64,000 bases of DNA from Thermoleophilaceae bacterium (GTDB lineage: Bacteria > Actinomycetota > Thermoleophilia > Solirubrobacterales > Thermoleophilaceae): contig JAUJNF010000001.1 of assembly GCA_030446485.1 (NCBI GenBank), positions 258,018-322,017 on the forward strand, read 5' to 3'. Made by a program: the position numbers and the translations under genes. This document shows, one piece after another, positions 7,589 to 15,981 of the stretch (its first letter is position 1; each line of letters opens with the position of its first letter). The notes beneath the pieces are model-generated. The model saw only the letters and a program-made list of their open reading frames with translations, ran no database searches and was not told the origin of the DNA.

Positions 7589-7607
7589 GTAGCACGATCC
7601 GTGCTAC
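7589..7607. promoter_or_regulatory. Palindrome GTAGCACG-ATC-CGTGCTAC upstream of the toxin-antitoxin pair
   Basis: Perfect 8-base arms with a 3-base centre, ten bases before the antitoxin ATG and two bases after the ftsZ stop. Position suits an antitoxin operator. It could alternatively act as a weak ftsZ terminator, but there is no T-tract. Confidence 0.55.
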
Positions 7608-7609
7608 GG

Positions 7610-8974
7610 CTACCGGCGGGGGATGAACTCCGGGATGTCGAGGTCCACCGGGACCAGTGCGCCGTCCCCTGAGCGCGGACTCCTAACCACCCGCGGCTCG
7701 CGATCGGCCTCCCGCGCCCCGAGCGCGACGCTCCTCGCGCCGCCCACGCGTGCCGGCCTCGGCACGAACTGCGGCTCCGCCGAAGCGGAGGCCGGCTCGC
7801 CGTAGCCCGTGGCCACGACGGTGATCCACACCTCATCCACCACCTTCTCGTCGACCATCGCGCCGAAGATGATGTTGGCGTCCGGATGGGCGGCCTCGGC
7901 CACCGTCTTCGCGGCCTCGTTGACCTCCCACAGCGACAGGTCGCGCCCCGCGGTGATCGACAGGAGGATCGAGCGCGCGCCCTCCACCGAGGTCTCGAGC
8001 AACGGCGAGGCCACCGCGCGCTGAGCGGCCTCGACGGCCCGCCCCTCGCCGGCGCCCATGCCGATCCCGAGCAGCGCCGTGCCGGCCTTCGACATGATCG
8101 TGCGCACGTCGGCGAAGTCCAGGTTGATCAGGCCCGGCAACATGATCAGGTCGGAGATGCCCTGAACGCCCTGGCGCAGGACGTCGTCGGCCATCCGGAA
8201 GGCCTCGACCATCGAGGTCTTGCGGTCGAGCACGCTGAGCAGCCGCGCGTTCGGGATCACGATCAGCGTGTCCACCTCGCGCGCCAGGTCCTCGATGCCC
8301 GCCTCGGCCTGCTCGCTCCGGCGTGCGCCCTCGAAGCCGAACGGCTTGGTCACGACGCCCACGGTCAGCGCGCCCACCTCACGCGCGATGCGAGCCACCA
8401 CGGGTGACGCGCCGGTGCCGGTACCGCCCCCGGCGCCCGCGGTGACGAACACCATGTCGGCGCCCTTCAGGGCCGCCTTGATGCGGTCGTAGTCCTCCAT
8501 CGCCGCGTGGCGGCCCTTCTCGGGGTCGGAGCCGGCGCCGAGACCTCGCGTCGCGTCGGTGCCGATCTGGATCGTCTGGTGCGCGCTCGAGCGCTGCAGC
8601 GACTGCATGTCGGTGTTCACCGCGATGAACTCGACGCCCTCGAGCTGCGCCTCGACCATCCGGTCCACGGCGTTCACGCCCGCGCCACCGACGCCGATCA
8701 CGCGCAGCACCGGCTTGTGGGTGGGCTGCGGCCCGGCGGGCACCTGGGGCTCCTCGCGCCCGTAGCGCGGGCGGGGGGGCGCGTCCGTGCGCTCCATGAT
8801 GTTCTCCGGGATGTCGGCGGAGAACACGTCGCGCAGGCGGTCCTCCGGCGAGCGCACCCGCGGCGCCGGCTCCTTCGGGGCCTCGCGCGGAGCGGCGTCC
8901 TCGCCCTCCTCGGTCCGGCGGAAGAGGTCGGCCAGCGGCCCCTCGCGCATGCTCGCTCGCTTAGCCCTTTCCAT
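7610..8974 (-). CDS. ftsZ: Cell division protein FtsZ with long N-terminal extension
   Basis: A 454-residue tubulin-like GTPase that forms the division ring. The core begins at about residue 88 with [19 protein letters not shown], carries the GTP signature [14 protein letters not shown], and has the catalytic T7 loop NLDFADV. The C-terminus [10 protein letters not shown] matches the conserved peptide that binds FtsA/SepF-type partners. Unusual points: about 87 charged, Pro-rich residues precede the core (normal FtsZ has ~10), and IPNARLL replaces the usual IPNDRLL. The start at ATG 8974 is well supported by AAAGGAGG eight to nine bases upstream, embedded in the 3' end of parA, so the genes overlap and are coupled. 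It lies with a ParA gene rather than in a mur/fts cluster. Confidence 0.9.
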   Translation of the reverse strand: MERAKRASMREGPLADLFRRTEEGEDAAPREAPKEPAPRVRSPEDRLRDVFSADIPENIMERTDAPPRPRYGREEPQVPAGPQPTHKPVLRVIGVGGAGVNAVDRMVEAQLEGVEFIAVNTDMQSLQRSSAHQTIQIGTDATRGLGAGSDPEKGRHAAMEDYDRIKAALKGADMVFVTAGAGGGTGTGASPVVARIAREVGALTVGVVTKPFGFEGARRSEQAEAGIEDLAREVDTLIVIPNARLLSVLDRKTSMVEAFRMADDVLRQGVQGISDLIMLPGLINLDFADVRTIMSKAGTALLGIGMGAGEGRAVEAAQRAVASPLLETSVEGARSILLSITAGRDLSLWEVNEAAKTVAEAAHPDANIIFGAMVDEKVVDEVWITVVATGYGEPASASAEPQFVPRPARVGGARSVALGAREADREPRVVRSPRSGDGALVPVDLDIPEFIPRR

Positions 8975-9725
8975 TGCCCAGGACCTCCTTTGCCAGCTGG
9001 CGATAGCTGTAGGCCGCCTTGCCATCCGGGTCGTACTTCAGGACCGACATGCCCTTCACGGGCGCCTCGGCGAAGCGCACCGTCTTGTTGATGCGGGAGG
9101 CGAAGACGCGGTCGCCGAAGTTCTCCTCGAGCAGCTCGATCGCCTCCTTGGCGTGCACCGTCCGGCTGTCGACGAGCGTCGGCAGGATCCCCTCGATCTG
9201 CACCTTGGGATTGAGGTTCTCGCGAATCATCGTGAGCGTGGTGTTCAGCTGCATAAGCCCCCGCATGGACAGATACTCGCATTGGACGGGGACGATCACC
9301 TTGTCGGCGGCCGTGAGGGCGTTGATCGTCAGCAGCCCAAGGCTCGGCGGGGTGTCGATGCAGATGAAGTCGTAGTCGTCCTTGATCGGGCCGAACGCCT
9401 TCTCGAGCGAGCGCTCGCGACCGATCTGGGTGGACATCGCGATCTCGGCGCCGGCGAGGTCGATCGAGGCGCAGGCGATGTCGGCCTCGCGGTGCCGAAT
9501 CACCTCCCGTATCGGGATGTGGTGCACGAGCACGTCGTACATCGACTTCTCGACCGAGTCGGGGTCGATGCCCTGGCTCATCGTGAGGTTGGCCTGCGGG
9601 TCCATGTCCACGCAGAGCACCCGGTGGCCGGACTCGACGAAGGCGGCGGCCAGGTTGAGCGTGGTCGTCGTCTTGGCCACGCCGCCCTTCTGGTTGGCGA
9701 ACGCGATCACCTTGGCCTTTGCCAT
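8961..9725 (-). CDS. parA: ParA/Soj-type partition ATPase
   Basis: A 254-residue ParA family ATPase. The deviant Walker A is [18 protein letters not shown] (with the signature Lys before Gly-Gly), followed by [10 protein letters not shown] and the Walker B-type IDTPPSLG. Such ATPases move DNA or position protein complexes through ATP-dependent dimerisation. No parB is adjacent and no parS site was found in the window. The gene instead overlaps ftsZ, whose Shine-Dalgarno sequence lies in its last codons. This suggests either chromosome segregation or a Z-ring positioning role (MipZ-like idea, inference). ATG 9725 has AGGAG nine bases upstream. Confidence 0.85.
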   Translation of the reverse strand: MAKAKVIAFANQKGGVAKTTTTLNLAAAFVESGHRVLCVDMDPQANLTMSQGIDPDSVEKSMYDVLVHHIPIREVIRHREADIACASIDLAGAEIAMSTQIGRERSLEKAFGPIKDDYDFICIDTPPSLGLLTINALTAADKVIVPVQCEYLSMRGLMQLNTTLTMIRENLNPKVQIEGILPTLVDSRTVHAKEAIELLEENFGDRVFASRINKTVRFAEAPVKGMSVLKYDPDGKAAYSYRQLAKEVLGNGKG

Positions 9726-9878
9726 TGCGCGGAGCTCCTGATCCAGGGGGAGAAGGGACGCCGCCGGATGGCGGCGCGGACCCAGTGTCGAAGTGCCTAT
9801 TCGCACAGGCGGGCGGGAGTCCTCCCTCAGACCGCCCCGCGCCCCCGGAATCCCCCTCGCCGAGGGCGGCGGATTTCG

Positions 9879-9926
9879 CCACCGTCCTGCCAGCACCCCT
9901 GGTGGGGGTGAAAGGCAGGACGGTGG
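9879..9926. repeat. Long nested inverted repeat between parA and the ArsA-like genes
   Basis: Outer arms CCACCGTCCTGCC (9879-9891) and GGCAGGACGGTGG (9914-9926) are a perfect 13-base inverted repeat. Inside lies a second one, CACCCC (9894-9899) with GGGGTG (9905-9910). The element ends 20 bases before the -10 box of the ArsA-like gene. Function unknown; operator or cruciform are possibilities. Confidence 0.6.
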
Positions 9927-9945
9927 ACCAGAATGCGCGCGCGGT

Positions 9946-9951
9946 TAGCCT
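9946..9951 (+). promoter_or_regulatory. -10 box TAGCCT for ArsA-like gene at 9959
   Basis: TAGCCT then seven bases then GTG 9959, with no Shine-Dalgarno sequence. The surrounding 14-mer GTTAGCCTTGCCGC is identical to that before the LON-domain gene. Confidence 0.5.
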
Positions 9952-9958
9952 TGCCGCC

Positions 9959-10888
9959 GTGCCCGGACTCCTCGACAAGCGCATGGTCTTCGTCACCGGC
10001 AAGGGCGGCGTGGGCAAGACCACCGCCGCGGCGGCCCTGGGTCTCATGGCCGCGCGGCAGGGCAAGCGCACGATCGTGTGCGAGGTGTCGCAGCAGGAGC
10101 GCATGTCGCGCGCCTTCCGGCGCGAGGGGGTCGGCTTCGAGGAGACGGAGCTCGCCCCCAACCTGAACGCGATCTCGATCGACCCCCAGCGGGCCCAGGA
10201 GGAGTACCTGCGCCTGCAGATCCGCTCGAAGGCGCTCTACAGCGTGCTCTTCTCCAACCGGATCTTCCAGTACCTCGCCGCCGCCACTCCGGGCCTCCGG
10301 GAGATGGTCACGATGGGGAAGATCTGGGAGCTCGCCCAGCTCGAGCGGAGGTGGGTGAAGGCCGCGCCGTACGATCTCGTGGTGGTCGACGCTCCGGCCA
10401 CCGGCCACGGTCTCGGCATGCTGCGCACCCCGCGCACCTTCCGGGACATCGCCCGTGCGGGGCCGATCCGTCGCCAGGCCGACCAGATCCACGCCTTCAT
10501 CGTCGACCCGAAGCAGACCGGCGTGGTGGTGGTCGCCCTTCCCGAGGAGATGCCGGTGAACGAGACGCTCGACTTCCGCCGGATGCTCGACGAGGAGATG
10601 GGCATGGACCTCGACGCGATCGTCGTGAACGGGCTGTACCCCGAGCGCTTCAACGGCGCCGAGGCCGAGCGGATCGCCGACGCCCAGCTTGCCGCGGTCG
10701 ACGGGTCCGCCGACGCCCTGCGCGCCGCCCTCTCCGAGCACCACCGCGCCCGCGCCCAGCGCGTGCAGCTGCGCCGCCTGCGACGCGAGGCCAAGGGCGA
10801 GGTTGCCACGCTGCCGTTCCTGTTCGAGCCGGAGCTCGACTTCGACGACTTCGAGCGCCTGTCGCGTGAGCTGGAGAAGAAGCTGTGA
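9959..10888 (+). CDS. ArsA/Get3-like ATPase, first of tandem pair (BagA-like)
   Basis: A 309-residue P-loop ATPase of the ArsA/Get3 class. The Walker A is VFVTGKGGVGKTTAAAALG near the N-terminus, the switch region is DAPATGHGLGMLRTP, and VVVALPEEMPVNET is the typical ArsA strand. Actinobacteria usually carry two such genes in tandem (mycobacterial Rv3679-Rv3680, described as a Get3-like/Bag pair), and the next gene here is the partner. A role in handling anions or tail-anchored membrane proteins is known for the class; the actual cargo here is unknown. GTG 9959 gives the standard N-terminus. Confidence 0.8.
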   Translation: MPGLLDKRMVFVTGKGGVGKTTAAAALGLMAARQGKRTIVCEVSQQERMSRAFRREGVGFEETELAPNLNAISIDPQRAQEEYLRLQIRSKALYSVLFSNRIFQYLAAATPGLREMVTMGKIWELAQLERRWVKAAPYDLVVVDAPATGHGLGMLRTPRTFRDIARAGPIRRQADQIHAFIVDPKQTGVVVVALPEEMPVNETLDFRRMLDEEMGMDLDAIVVNGLYPERFNGAEAERIADAQLAAVDGSADALRAALSEHHRARAQRVQLRRLRREAKGEVATLPFLFEPELDFDDFERLSRELEKKL

Positions 10889-10893
10889 AGGGA

Positions 10894-10922
10894 CTGGCAG
10901 TGGGCAGTTGGCAGTTGGCAGG
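10894..10922 (+). repeat. 7-base tandem repeat (GGCAGTT)n
   Basis: Three to four imperfect copies of GGCAGTT in the 64-base gap between the two ArsA-like genes. A comparable 7-base repeat, GGACGGT on the minus strand, lies at 14470-14498. Confidence 0.6.
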
Positions 10923-10952
10923 GTGGTTCTGCGGGATGTTGGGGGCAGGGTC

Positions 10953-12062
10953 GTGAGCGCCGCTCTGGATCGCATACTTCGGGGCAAGGAGATCTGCGTC
11001 TGCGCGGGCGCGGGCGGGGTCGGCAAGACCACCACGTCGGCGGCCATCGCGATGGGCATGGCGGCGCGGGGCAAGCGCTGCGCGGTGCTCACCATCGATC
11101 CCGCCAAGCGGCTGGCCAACTCACTTGGACTGTCCGAGCTCGGGAACGAGGCGACGCAGGTGGGCGCCGAGCGCTTCGCCGCCGCGGGGCTCGAGATGAA
11201 GGGCGAGCTGTGGGCCATGATGCTCGACGCCAAGCGCACGTTCGACGACCTGGTGGAGGCCTATGCGCCGGACACCCGCTCCCGAGACCGGATCCTCGAG
11301 AACCGGATCTACCGCGAGCTGTCCAACGCGGTGGCCGGCTCGCAGGAGTACATGGCCATGGAGAAGCTCTACGAACTGCACGCCGAGGGCACCTACGACC
11401 TGCTCGTGCTGGACACCCCGCCCACCCGCAACGCGCTCGACTTCCTCGACGCGCCGGAGCGGCTGTCGAGGTTCCTCGACTCGCGCTCCCTCCAGTTCTT
11501 CCTCAAGCCGGGACGCACCGGCCTGAAGGTGTTCGGTCGCGGCACCGGACTGCTGTTCGCGGCGCTGAAGCGCGTGACCGGAGTGGACCTCCTGCAGGAC
11601 CTGTCCGAGTTCTTCCAGGCCTTCGGCGACCTGGCCGAGGGCTTCAACGAGCGCGCGGTGCGCGTGTCGAAGCTGCTGTCGGACCCGCGCAGCACCTTCG
11701 TGCTCGTCACCTCCCCGCAGCGCGACTCGATCGACGAGGCCGTCTTCTTCAATCGCCGGCTGCGGGAGCGCAACATGCCGTTCGGCGGCGTGGTGGTGAA
11801 CCGCATGCACACCGAGGCGGGATCGAGAAGCTCGAACGGCGCGCTCGGCGACGACCTCGCGAGCGTGCTCGACGAAGCGCTGGCGCAACGGGTGGCGCGC
11901 AACTTCGAGGACTACCGCGCGCTGGCCGAGCGCGATCACGAGAACGTGACCCGGCTGGCCGCGGAGCTCAAGGGCGAGCCGCTCATCATCGTCCCCTACC
12001 TCGACGACGACGTGCACGACGTCGCGGGGCTCGCCGTGATGAACGAGCACCTCTTCGCGTGA
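10953..12062 (+). CDS. ArsA/Get3-like ATPase, second of tandem pair (BagB-like)
   Basis: A 369-residue ArsA-like ATPase. The Walker A is CVCAGAGGVGKTTTSAAIA, followed by LTIDPAKRLANSLGL, and the switch segment is LLVLDTPPTRNALDFLDAPE. It is longer than its upstream partner, with an insert around SLQFFLKPGRTG and FFQAFGDLAEGF that may interact with membrane proteins. The pair probably forms a heterodimer, as proposed for mycobacterial Rv3679-Rv3680. GTG 10953 is preferred: it lies just upstream of the P-loop and follows GGGGGCAGGG. The next gene overlaps its stop codon. Confidence 0.8.
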   Translation: MSAALDRILRGKEICVCAGAGGVGKTTTSAAIAMGMAARGKRCAVLTIDPAKRLANSLGLSELGNEATQVGAERFAAAGLEMKGELWAMMLDAKRTFDDLVEAYAPDTRSRDRILENRIYRELSNAVAGSQEYMAMEKLYELHAEGTYDLLVLDTPPTRNALDFLDAPERLSRFLDSRSLQFFLKPGRTGLKVFGRGTGLLFAALKRVTGVDLLQDLSEFFQAFGDLAEGFNERAVRVSKLLSDPRSTFVLVTSPQRDSIDEAVFFNRRLRERNMPFGGVVVNRMHTEAGSRSSNGALGDDLASVLDEALAQRVARNFEDYRALAERDHENVTRLAAELKGEPLIIVPYLDDDVHDVAGLAVMNEHLFA

Positions 12063-12493
12063 GCCCGCGAAGCGCTCACGCGGAGAAGCGAAGGCGGCCG
12101 GTACAGGTCACGCTCGTGGCGCTGCTGGCGGTGGCCGTGAGCAGCTACAGCCTGACCAACGGGGCACTCACGGTGCAGGAGGGCGGCAACGCGCGGATCG
12201 CCGAAGGCCTCTTCCAGGTCGTCCTCGCCTTCGGCGCGCTGGCCGCGGCGATCGGGGCTCTGAACGTGCGGTCGTGGGCGTGGGCCGCATTCATGATCTG
12301 GGCCGTGATCGGGCTGACCAACCAGATCCTGCGCTACTTCTTCTTCGAGGACCCGAACTACGTGAGCATGGCCGTCAACACCTTCGCCGTGCTCGCGCTC
12401 AGCCCGGCCGATGTCCAGGTCGCCTTCGGGGTCCGGCACACGGGGAATGTCCAGCCCACCAGAGCAACCCGGCGTAGCGTCGTCAGCCGCTGA
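12059..12493 (+). CDS. Small membrane protein downstream of the ArsA-like pair
   Basis: A 144-residue protein with about three to four hydrophobic segments: VTLVALLAVAVSSYSL, LFQVVLAFGALAAAIGAL, WAWAAFMIWAVIGLTNQIL and a weaker VNTFAVLALSP. No family is recognised. The GTG start at 12059 overlaps the TGA of the upstream ATPase (GTGA), so co-translation is likely. It could be a membrane partner or client of the ArsA-like complex; this is inference from position only. Its 3' end overlaps the next gene by up to 47 bases. Confidence 0.65.
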   Translation: MSPRSAHAEKRRRPVQVTLVALLAVAVSSYSLTNGALTVQEGGNARIAEGLFQVVLAFGALAAAIGALNVRSWAWAAFMIWAVIGLTNQILRYFFFEDPNYVSMAVNTFAVLALSPADVQVAFGVRHTGNVQPTRATRRSVVSR

Positions 12494-14291
12494 CCTGGAG
12501 CTCCTCCGGGAGTTCGAGCCGGTGGTGCGCTTCACGGGTGGGGAGCAGTTCTTCCCCATGGACGTCGAGCGCTACGTGCGGTCCTGCGGCCTCTGGCTCT
12601 ACCACCCCGACGACCGCGACGAGCAGGTGGTGCCCGAGGGCGCGATGACGATGGAGAAGCTGACGGAGCCGCGGACGGCACGGTTCGGCTCGGTCTTCTA
12701 CCTGCGCTTCGTGCACCCGCTGAGCATCGAGGAGAGCGCCCGCGCCCTGGCCGGCCTCCAGCGCCTGAAGCGCACCCAGGACCACCGCTTCCGGGCCGGC
12801 CTCGGCCGCCTTGCGCGCGGCGGCCTGCTGCCGCGTCTGATCGACGCGCTGTTCTCGGCCACCCTGCTCGTGCGCGGCCGTGTGCCCAAGGCCACGGCGG
12901 CCTCGGCGGCGCTCGAGTACGCGGCGATGCAGGAGCGCAAGAGGAGCTACGTGTACCACGGGCGGGTGGTGCGCCAGAGCGGCTGGACGATCTGCCAGTA
13001 CTGGTTCTTCTACGCCTACAACAACTGGCGCTCGGGCTTCTACGGCGTGAACGACCACGAATCCGACTGGGAGCTCGTCACCGTCTACCTGTACGAGCAG
13101 GACGGTCGCCTGAGGCCGGAGTGGGTGGCCTACGCGTCGCACGACTTCCACGGCGCCGACCTGCGCCGCCGCTTCGACGACAGCGAGGAGCTGACCCTCG
13201 AAGGGCTCCATCCGGTCGTCTACGCGGGTGCCGGATCGCACGCCTCCTACTTCACGGCCGGGGAGTACCAGGCGGAGGTGCCGCTGCCGATCCCCACGCG
13301 CGCCCGGCAGGCCCTGGACGTGCTGTCGAAGTTCTGGCGTGACACGCTCGGGCAGGCCGGCGCGGGCACCCGCCCGTTCCGCGCGCCGTTCATCGACTTC
13401 GCGCGCGGTGACGGCCTGAGCGTCGGCCCGGGCCAGGAGAGCGAATGGACGCCGAACCAGATCTCCGAGGCGACGCCGTGGACCTCGGCGTATCGCGGCC
13501 TATGGGGCTTCTACGCCCAGGACCCGATCTCCGGGGAGAACGCACCGGCGGGTCCCATGTACAACCGCGACGGCTCCCCCAGGTCGTCGTGGTTCGATCC
13601 GCTCGGCTTCGCCGGGCTCGACCGGGTGCCCCCACCGCCCGTCGAGCTCGACCTGCTGTCGGCCGAGGCCGGGACGCTGTCCGCACGCCAGGACGAGCTG
13701 GAGAAGTCGATCCCGAAGGAGGCCGCCACCCTCCAGCAGGTCGGCATCCGGCTCGAGAGCATGGAGGGCAACCCGCACCTGGCCGCGCAACACCGGCGGC
13801 TCGAGGGACAGGTTGCGGAGCTTGCCGGCCGGGTGCGGGCGCTCCGCCGCGAGCGCTCGGAGAACGAGGCGGTGCTCGAGGGGCTCACGCGGCGTCTCGA
13901 TCGCATGCGGGCCGGCCGCCGCGACGACCCTCGAGCCCACATCGCCGAGGCCGCCCAGCCGGTGGCGCCGGCCGAGCTGCGCTTCACGCGGGTGGCGGAG
14001 CTGTTCGCGGCCATCAGCCTCAGCCTGCTGCTGGTCGGCGTGGTGGCGCTGATCCTGTTCGCGCCCAGCGACGCGTGGGCGGGCGCGACCGTGCTGCTTA
14101 TCGCCCTCGTGCTCGGCGAGTCGATCCTACGCGCGACGTTCGTGCGGACCGTGAATCGGGTCGCGGTGATCCTCGCCCTGGTGGCGAGCGTGATCCTCGT
14201 CGTGCACTTCGGGAAGTACGTGCTGGTGGGCAGCCTGATCGCACTCGCGGCCTTCCTGCTGCTACAGCGGATCCAGGAGCTGCGGGCCTGA
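12447..14291 (+). CDS. Membrane protein with Vps62-like ectodomain and coiled coil
   Basis: About 614 residues from ATG 12447 (an in-frame ATG at 12411 adds 12 residues). The first ~400 residues are soluble. Its core (YWFFYAYNNW, NDHESDWELVTVYLYEQ, HPVVYAGAGSHASYF) resembles the Vps62-type domain, in which a conserved HES/DWE segment and a GSHA segment recur. Then comes a predicted coiled coil (about residues 410-490, from EAGTLSARQDELEKSIPKEA onward). Three to four transmembrane helices follow at the C-terminus (LFAAISLSLLLVGVVALILF, ATVLLIALVLGESIL, RVAVILALVASVILVVHF, YVLVGSLIALAAFLLL). Function unknown. Confidence 0.65.
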   Translation: MSSPPEQPGVASSAADLELLREFEPVVRFTGGEQFFPMDVERYVRSCGLWLYHPDDRDEQVVPEGAMTMEKLTEPRTARFGSVFYLRFVHPLSIEESARALAGLQRLKRTQDHRFRAGLGRLARGGLLPRLIDALFSATLLVRGRVPKATAASAALEYAAMQERKRSYVYHGRVVRQSGWTICQYWFFYAYNNWRSGFYGVNDHESDWELVTVYLYEQDGRLRPEWVAYASHDFHGADLRRRFDDSEELTLEGLHPVVYAGAGSHASYFTAGEYQAEVPLPIPTRARQALDVLSKFWRDTLGQAGAGTRPFRAPFIDFARGDGLSVGPGQESEWTPNQISEATPWTSAYRGLWGFYAQDPISGENAPAGPMYNRDGSPRSSWFDPLGFAGLDRVPPPPVELDLLSAEAGTLSARQDELEKSIPKEAATLQQVGIRLESMEGNPHLAAQHRRLEGQVAELAGRVRALRRERSENEAVLEGLTRRLDRMRAGRRDDPRAHIAEAAQPVAPAELRFTRVAELFAAISLSLLLVGVVALILFAPSDAWAGATVLLIALVLGESILRATFVRTVNRVAVILALVASVILVVHFGKYVLVGSLIALAAFLLLQRIQELRA

Positions 14292-14301
14292 TGCCCCCGC
14301 T

Positions 14302-15774
14302 TCAGATCGGCGCCGAGTAGCTCCCCGGATCGTCCTCGAAGTCCCAGTCGATCGAGGGCGTGACCGCGGGGACGTAGGGCTCCTCCGCGGGCGCCACCCC
14401 GGCCGCGTCCTCGAAGTCCCGCGGGTCGGCGGGCGTCGGCTCCGCCGGCTCGGTCTCGGAGGCCCGCTCACCGTCCCCCGTCCACCGTCCACCGTCCTTC
14501 CGCAGGTCCCGCGCCCGGATCTCGAGCGGCTCGGAGCTCGTGAGCAGCACGTCGTCGGCGGCGGCCTTCAGGTGCGGATCGAGGTAGCCGCAGAGCACGT
14601 CGCGCAGCAGCGCGCGCAGGTGGCTCTCGAGCTCGCCGACGAGGGCCGCAGGCGTGTCCGAGCCGATCGTCTCCAGGTAGCCGTCCTCGCTGCCGCCGCC
14701 GATCACGAACCGCTCGAGTGCGAACGCGGCCTCGACCCTGCGGGCCACCGCGCGCCGGTCGGGCTCCTCCGCGCACAGGGCGGCCAGGCGCATCGACAGG
14801 CTGGCCCGCCCCACGGCGTCGCCTCCGTCGAGGAGGGCCCGGAGGGCGAGCAGGTAGTCCGACAGCGCCTCGGTGGCAAGCTCGCGCTCCGCCCCCATCT
14901 GAAAGCGGGCCAGGGCCCAGCCGATGGCACCGGCGCGCCGGGGGCCGTCGAGCTGCTCGACGAGCTCGCGCAGCTCCTCGCCGTCGCCTGTGTCGAGATG
15001 GAGCCCCTCGCCCCGCGAGCGCCCGGCGGGCGTCAGCGGCGCGGAGCGCCACGGGCCCTCGTCCACTCGCGCATAGGCGGCGCCTCCGAGCACCACGCCG
15101 CCGGACCGAAACAGGCGCAGCGCGCGCACGAGGGCAGCGAACAGCTCGCCGGCCTCCTCGAAGGGGAGCGACTCGCCGGCCGCCACGCCGCGGGTGAGCA
15201 CGGCCATGACGGTTGGGCGGCCCTCGACGCCGGCCACCGCATGCGGGCGAATCGCCTCGGGCGGCGGATCGAGCTCTGCGGCGGGGACGAGCGTTAACCC
15301 GTCGCCCACCGGCACCGGCTCGTCGCCGCCCAGCGTGAGGCCGTGCAGGGGAGCGATCACGGTCGTGGCGTGGGTGTCCTCGTAGAGCATGCGCTCCACC
15401 TCGGCGTACACGCGCTCGAACCGCTCCTCCGGGAACGCCAGGTCGGTCTGGCCCTCGTAGAGGCGCTCGAGCATGGCCTGCAGCGCGGGCTCGGCGTCGG
15501 TCCCGGGAACGCCCTTCAGCCGCAGGTAGTCGTCGGCGCCCGAGCCGAGCGCGACGGCCGCCCGGCGGCAACCCGGTAGGCCCGCGAGCATGGGCCAGCG
15601 CTCGGCGATGAACTCCTCGGTGAGGGGCCGGTAGTGGTAGAGCACCGAGCCCGACCCGGGCTCCTCGTCCAGGTCGAAGCCGATCTCGGCGCCGGAGCGA
15701 AGCTCACCGGTGAGGTACGACGCGGCCTCGAGCGCGAAGTCCCGGAGGGCGTCGTGCAGCTGCCGGTTCCGCAT
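14302..15774 (-). CDS. Unrecognised 490-residue protein, possibly with a degenerate HEPN-like domain
   Basis: I do not recognise a named family. The N-terminal ~330 residues are acidic and soluble with no signal peptide. Residues roughly 330-430 (LSDYLLALRALLDGG, MRLAALCAEEPDRRAVARRV, ALERFVIGG) follow the pattern of the Apea-like HEPN helical domain, but the RNase-type R-x4-6-H motif is absent. The last ~60 residues are acidic and Pro-rich and end with IDWDFEDDPGSYSAPI. A short 7-base DNA repeat at 14470-14498 lies within its 3' coding part. ATG 15774 is taken as the start because homology-like sequence begins with RNRQLHDALRDFALEA. Confidence 0.6.
   Translation of the reverse strand: MRNRQLHDALRDFALEAASYLTGELRSGAEIGFDLDEEPGSGSVLYHYRPLTEEFIAERWPMLAGLPGCRRAAVALGSGADDYLRLKGVPGTDAEPALQAMLERLYEGQTDLAFPEERFERVYAEVERMLYEDTHATTVIAPLHGLTLGGDEPVPVGDGLTLVPAAELDPPPEAIRPHAVAGVEGRPTVMAVLTRGVAAGESLPFEEAGELFAALVRALRLFRSGGVVLGGAAYARVDEGPWRSAPLTPAGRSRGEGLHLDTGDGEELRELVEQLDGPRRAGAIGWALARFQMGAERELATEALSDYLLALRALLDGGDAVGRASLSMRLAALCAEEPDRRAVARRVEAAFALERFVIGGGSEDGYLETIGSDTPAALVGELESHLRALLRDVLCGYLDPHLKAAADDVLLTSSEPLEIRARDLRKDGGRWTGDGERASETEPAEPTPADPRDFEDAAGVAPAEEPYVPAVTPSIDWDFEDDPGSYSAPI
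14470..14498. repeat. 7-base tandem repeat (GGACGGT)n, inside a coding region
   Basis: About three to four copies of GGACGGT on the minus strand (CCGTCCA on the plus strand) within the C-terminal part of the 490-residue protein gene, where they encode a GGRWTGDGE-type linker. Confidence 0.6.
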
Positions 15775-15840
15775 GGCGGCGCTTTCGCCGCGGGCGGGTT
15801 TGGTCCTGCAACCGCGCGCGGCAAACGATTGCACGGCTTG

Positions 15841-15856
15841 GGACCCCCAAGGGTCC
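15841..15856. repeat. Inverted repeat GGACCC-CCAA-GGGTCC
   Basis: Perfect 6-base arms around a 4-base centre, about 67 bases upstream of the ATG at 15774, in the same 207-base intergenic region as the 20-base palindrome. Confidence 0.5.
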
Positions 15857-15887
15857 GAGAGCGTTCAACAGATCGCAGATCGGACCA

Positions 15888-15907
15888 CCGTTCGATCGAT
15901 CGAACGG
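15888..15907. promoter_or_regulatory. Perfect 20-base palindrome in intergenic region
   Basis: CCGTTCGATCGATCGAACGG is completely self-complementary. It lies between the HxlR gene (ends 15982) and the gene starting at 15774, about 115 bases upstream of the latter. Candidate binding site for a dimeric regulator; no T-tract supports a terminator. Confidence 0.55.
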
Positions 15908-15981
15908 CTTGACACACGCGGCTGTGGAAAGCGTTCAGCCAGTCCCAGGAAGGGCCGCGACCACGGCGCGGATGGCGCCGC

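Noticed and set aside
8961-9958. parS site near parA
   Set aside because: No TTTCACGTGAAA-like sequence was found in the region; the long hairpin at 9879 has a different sequence.
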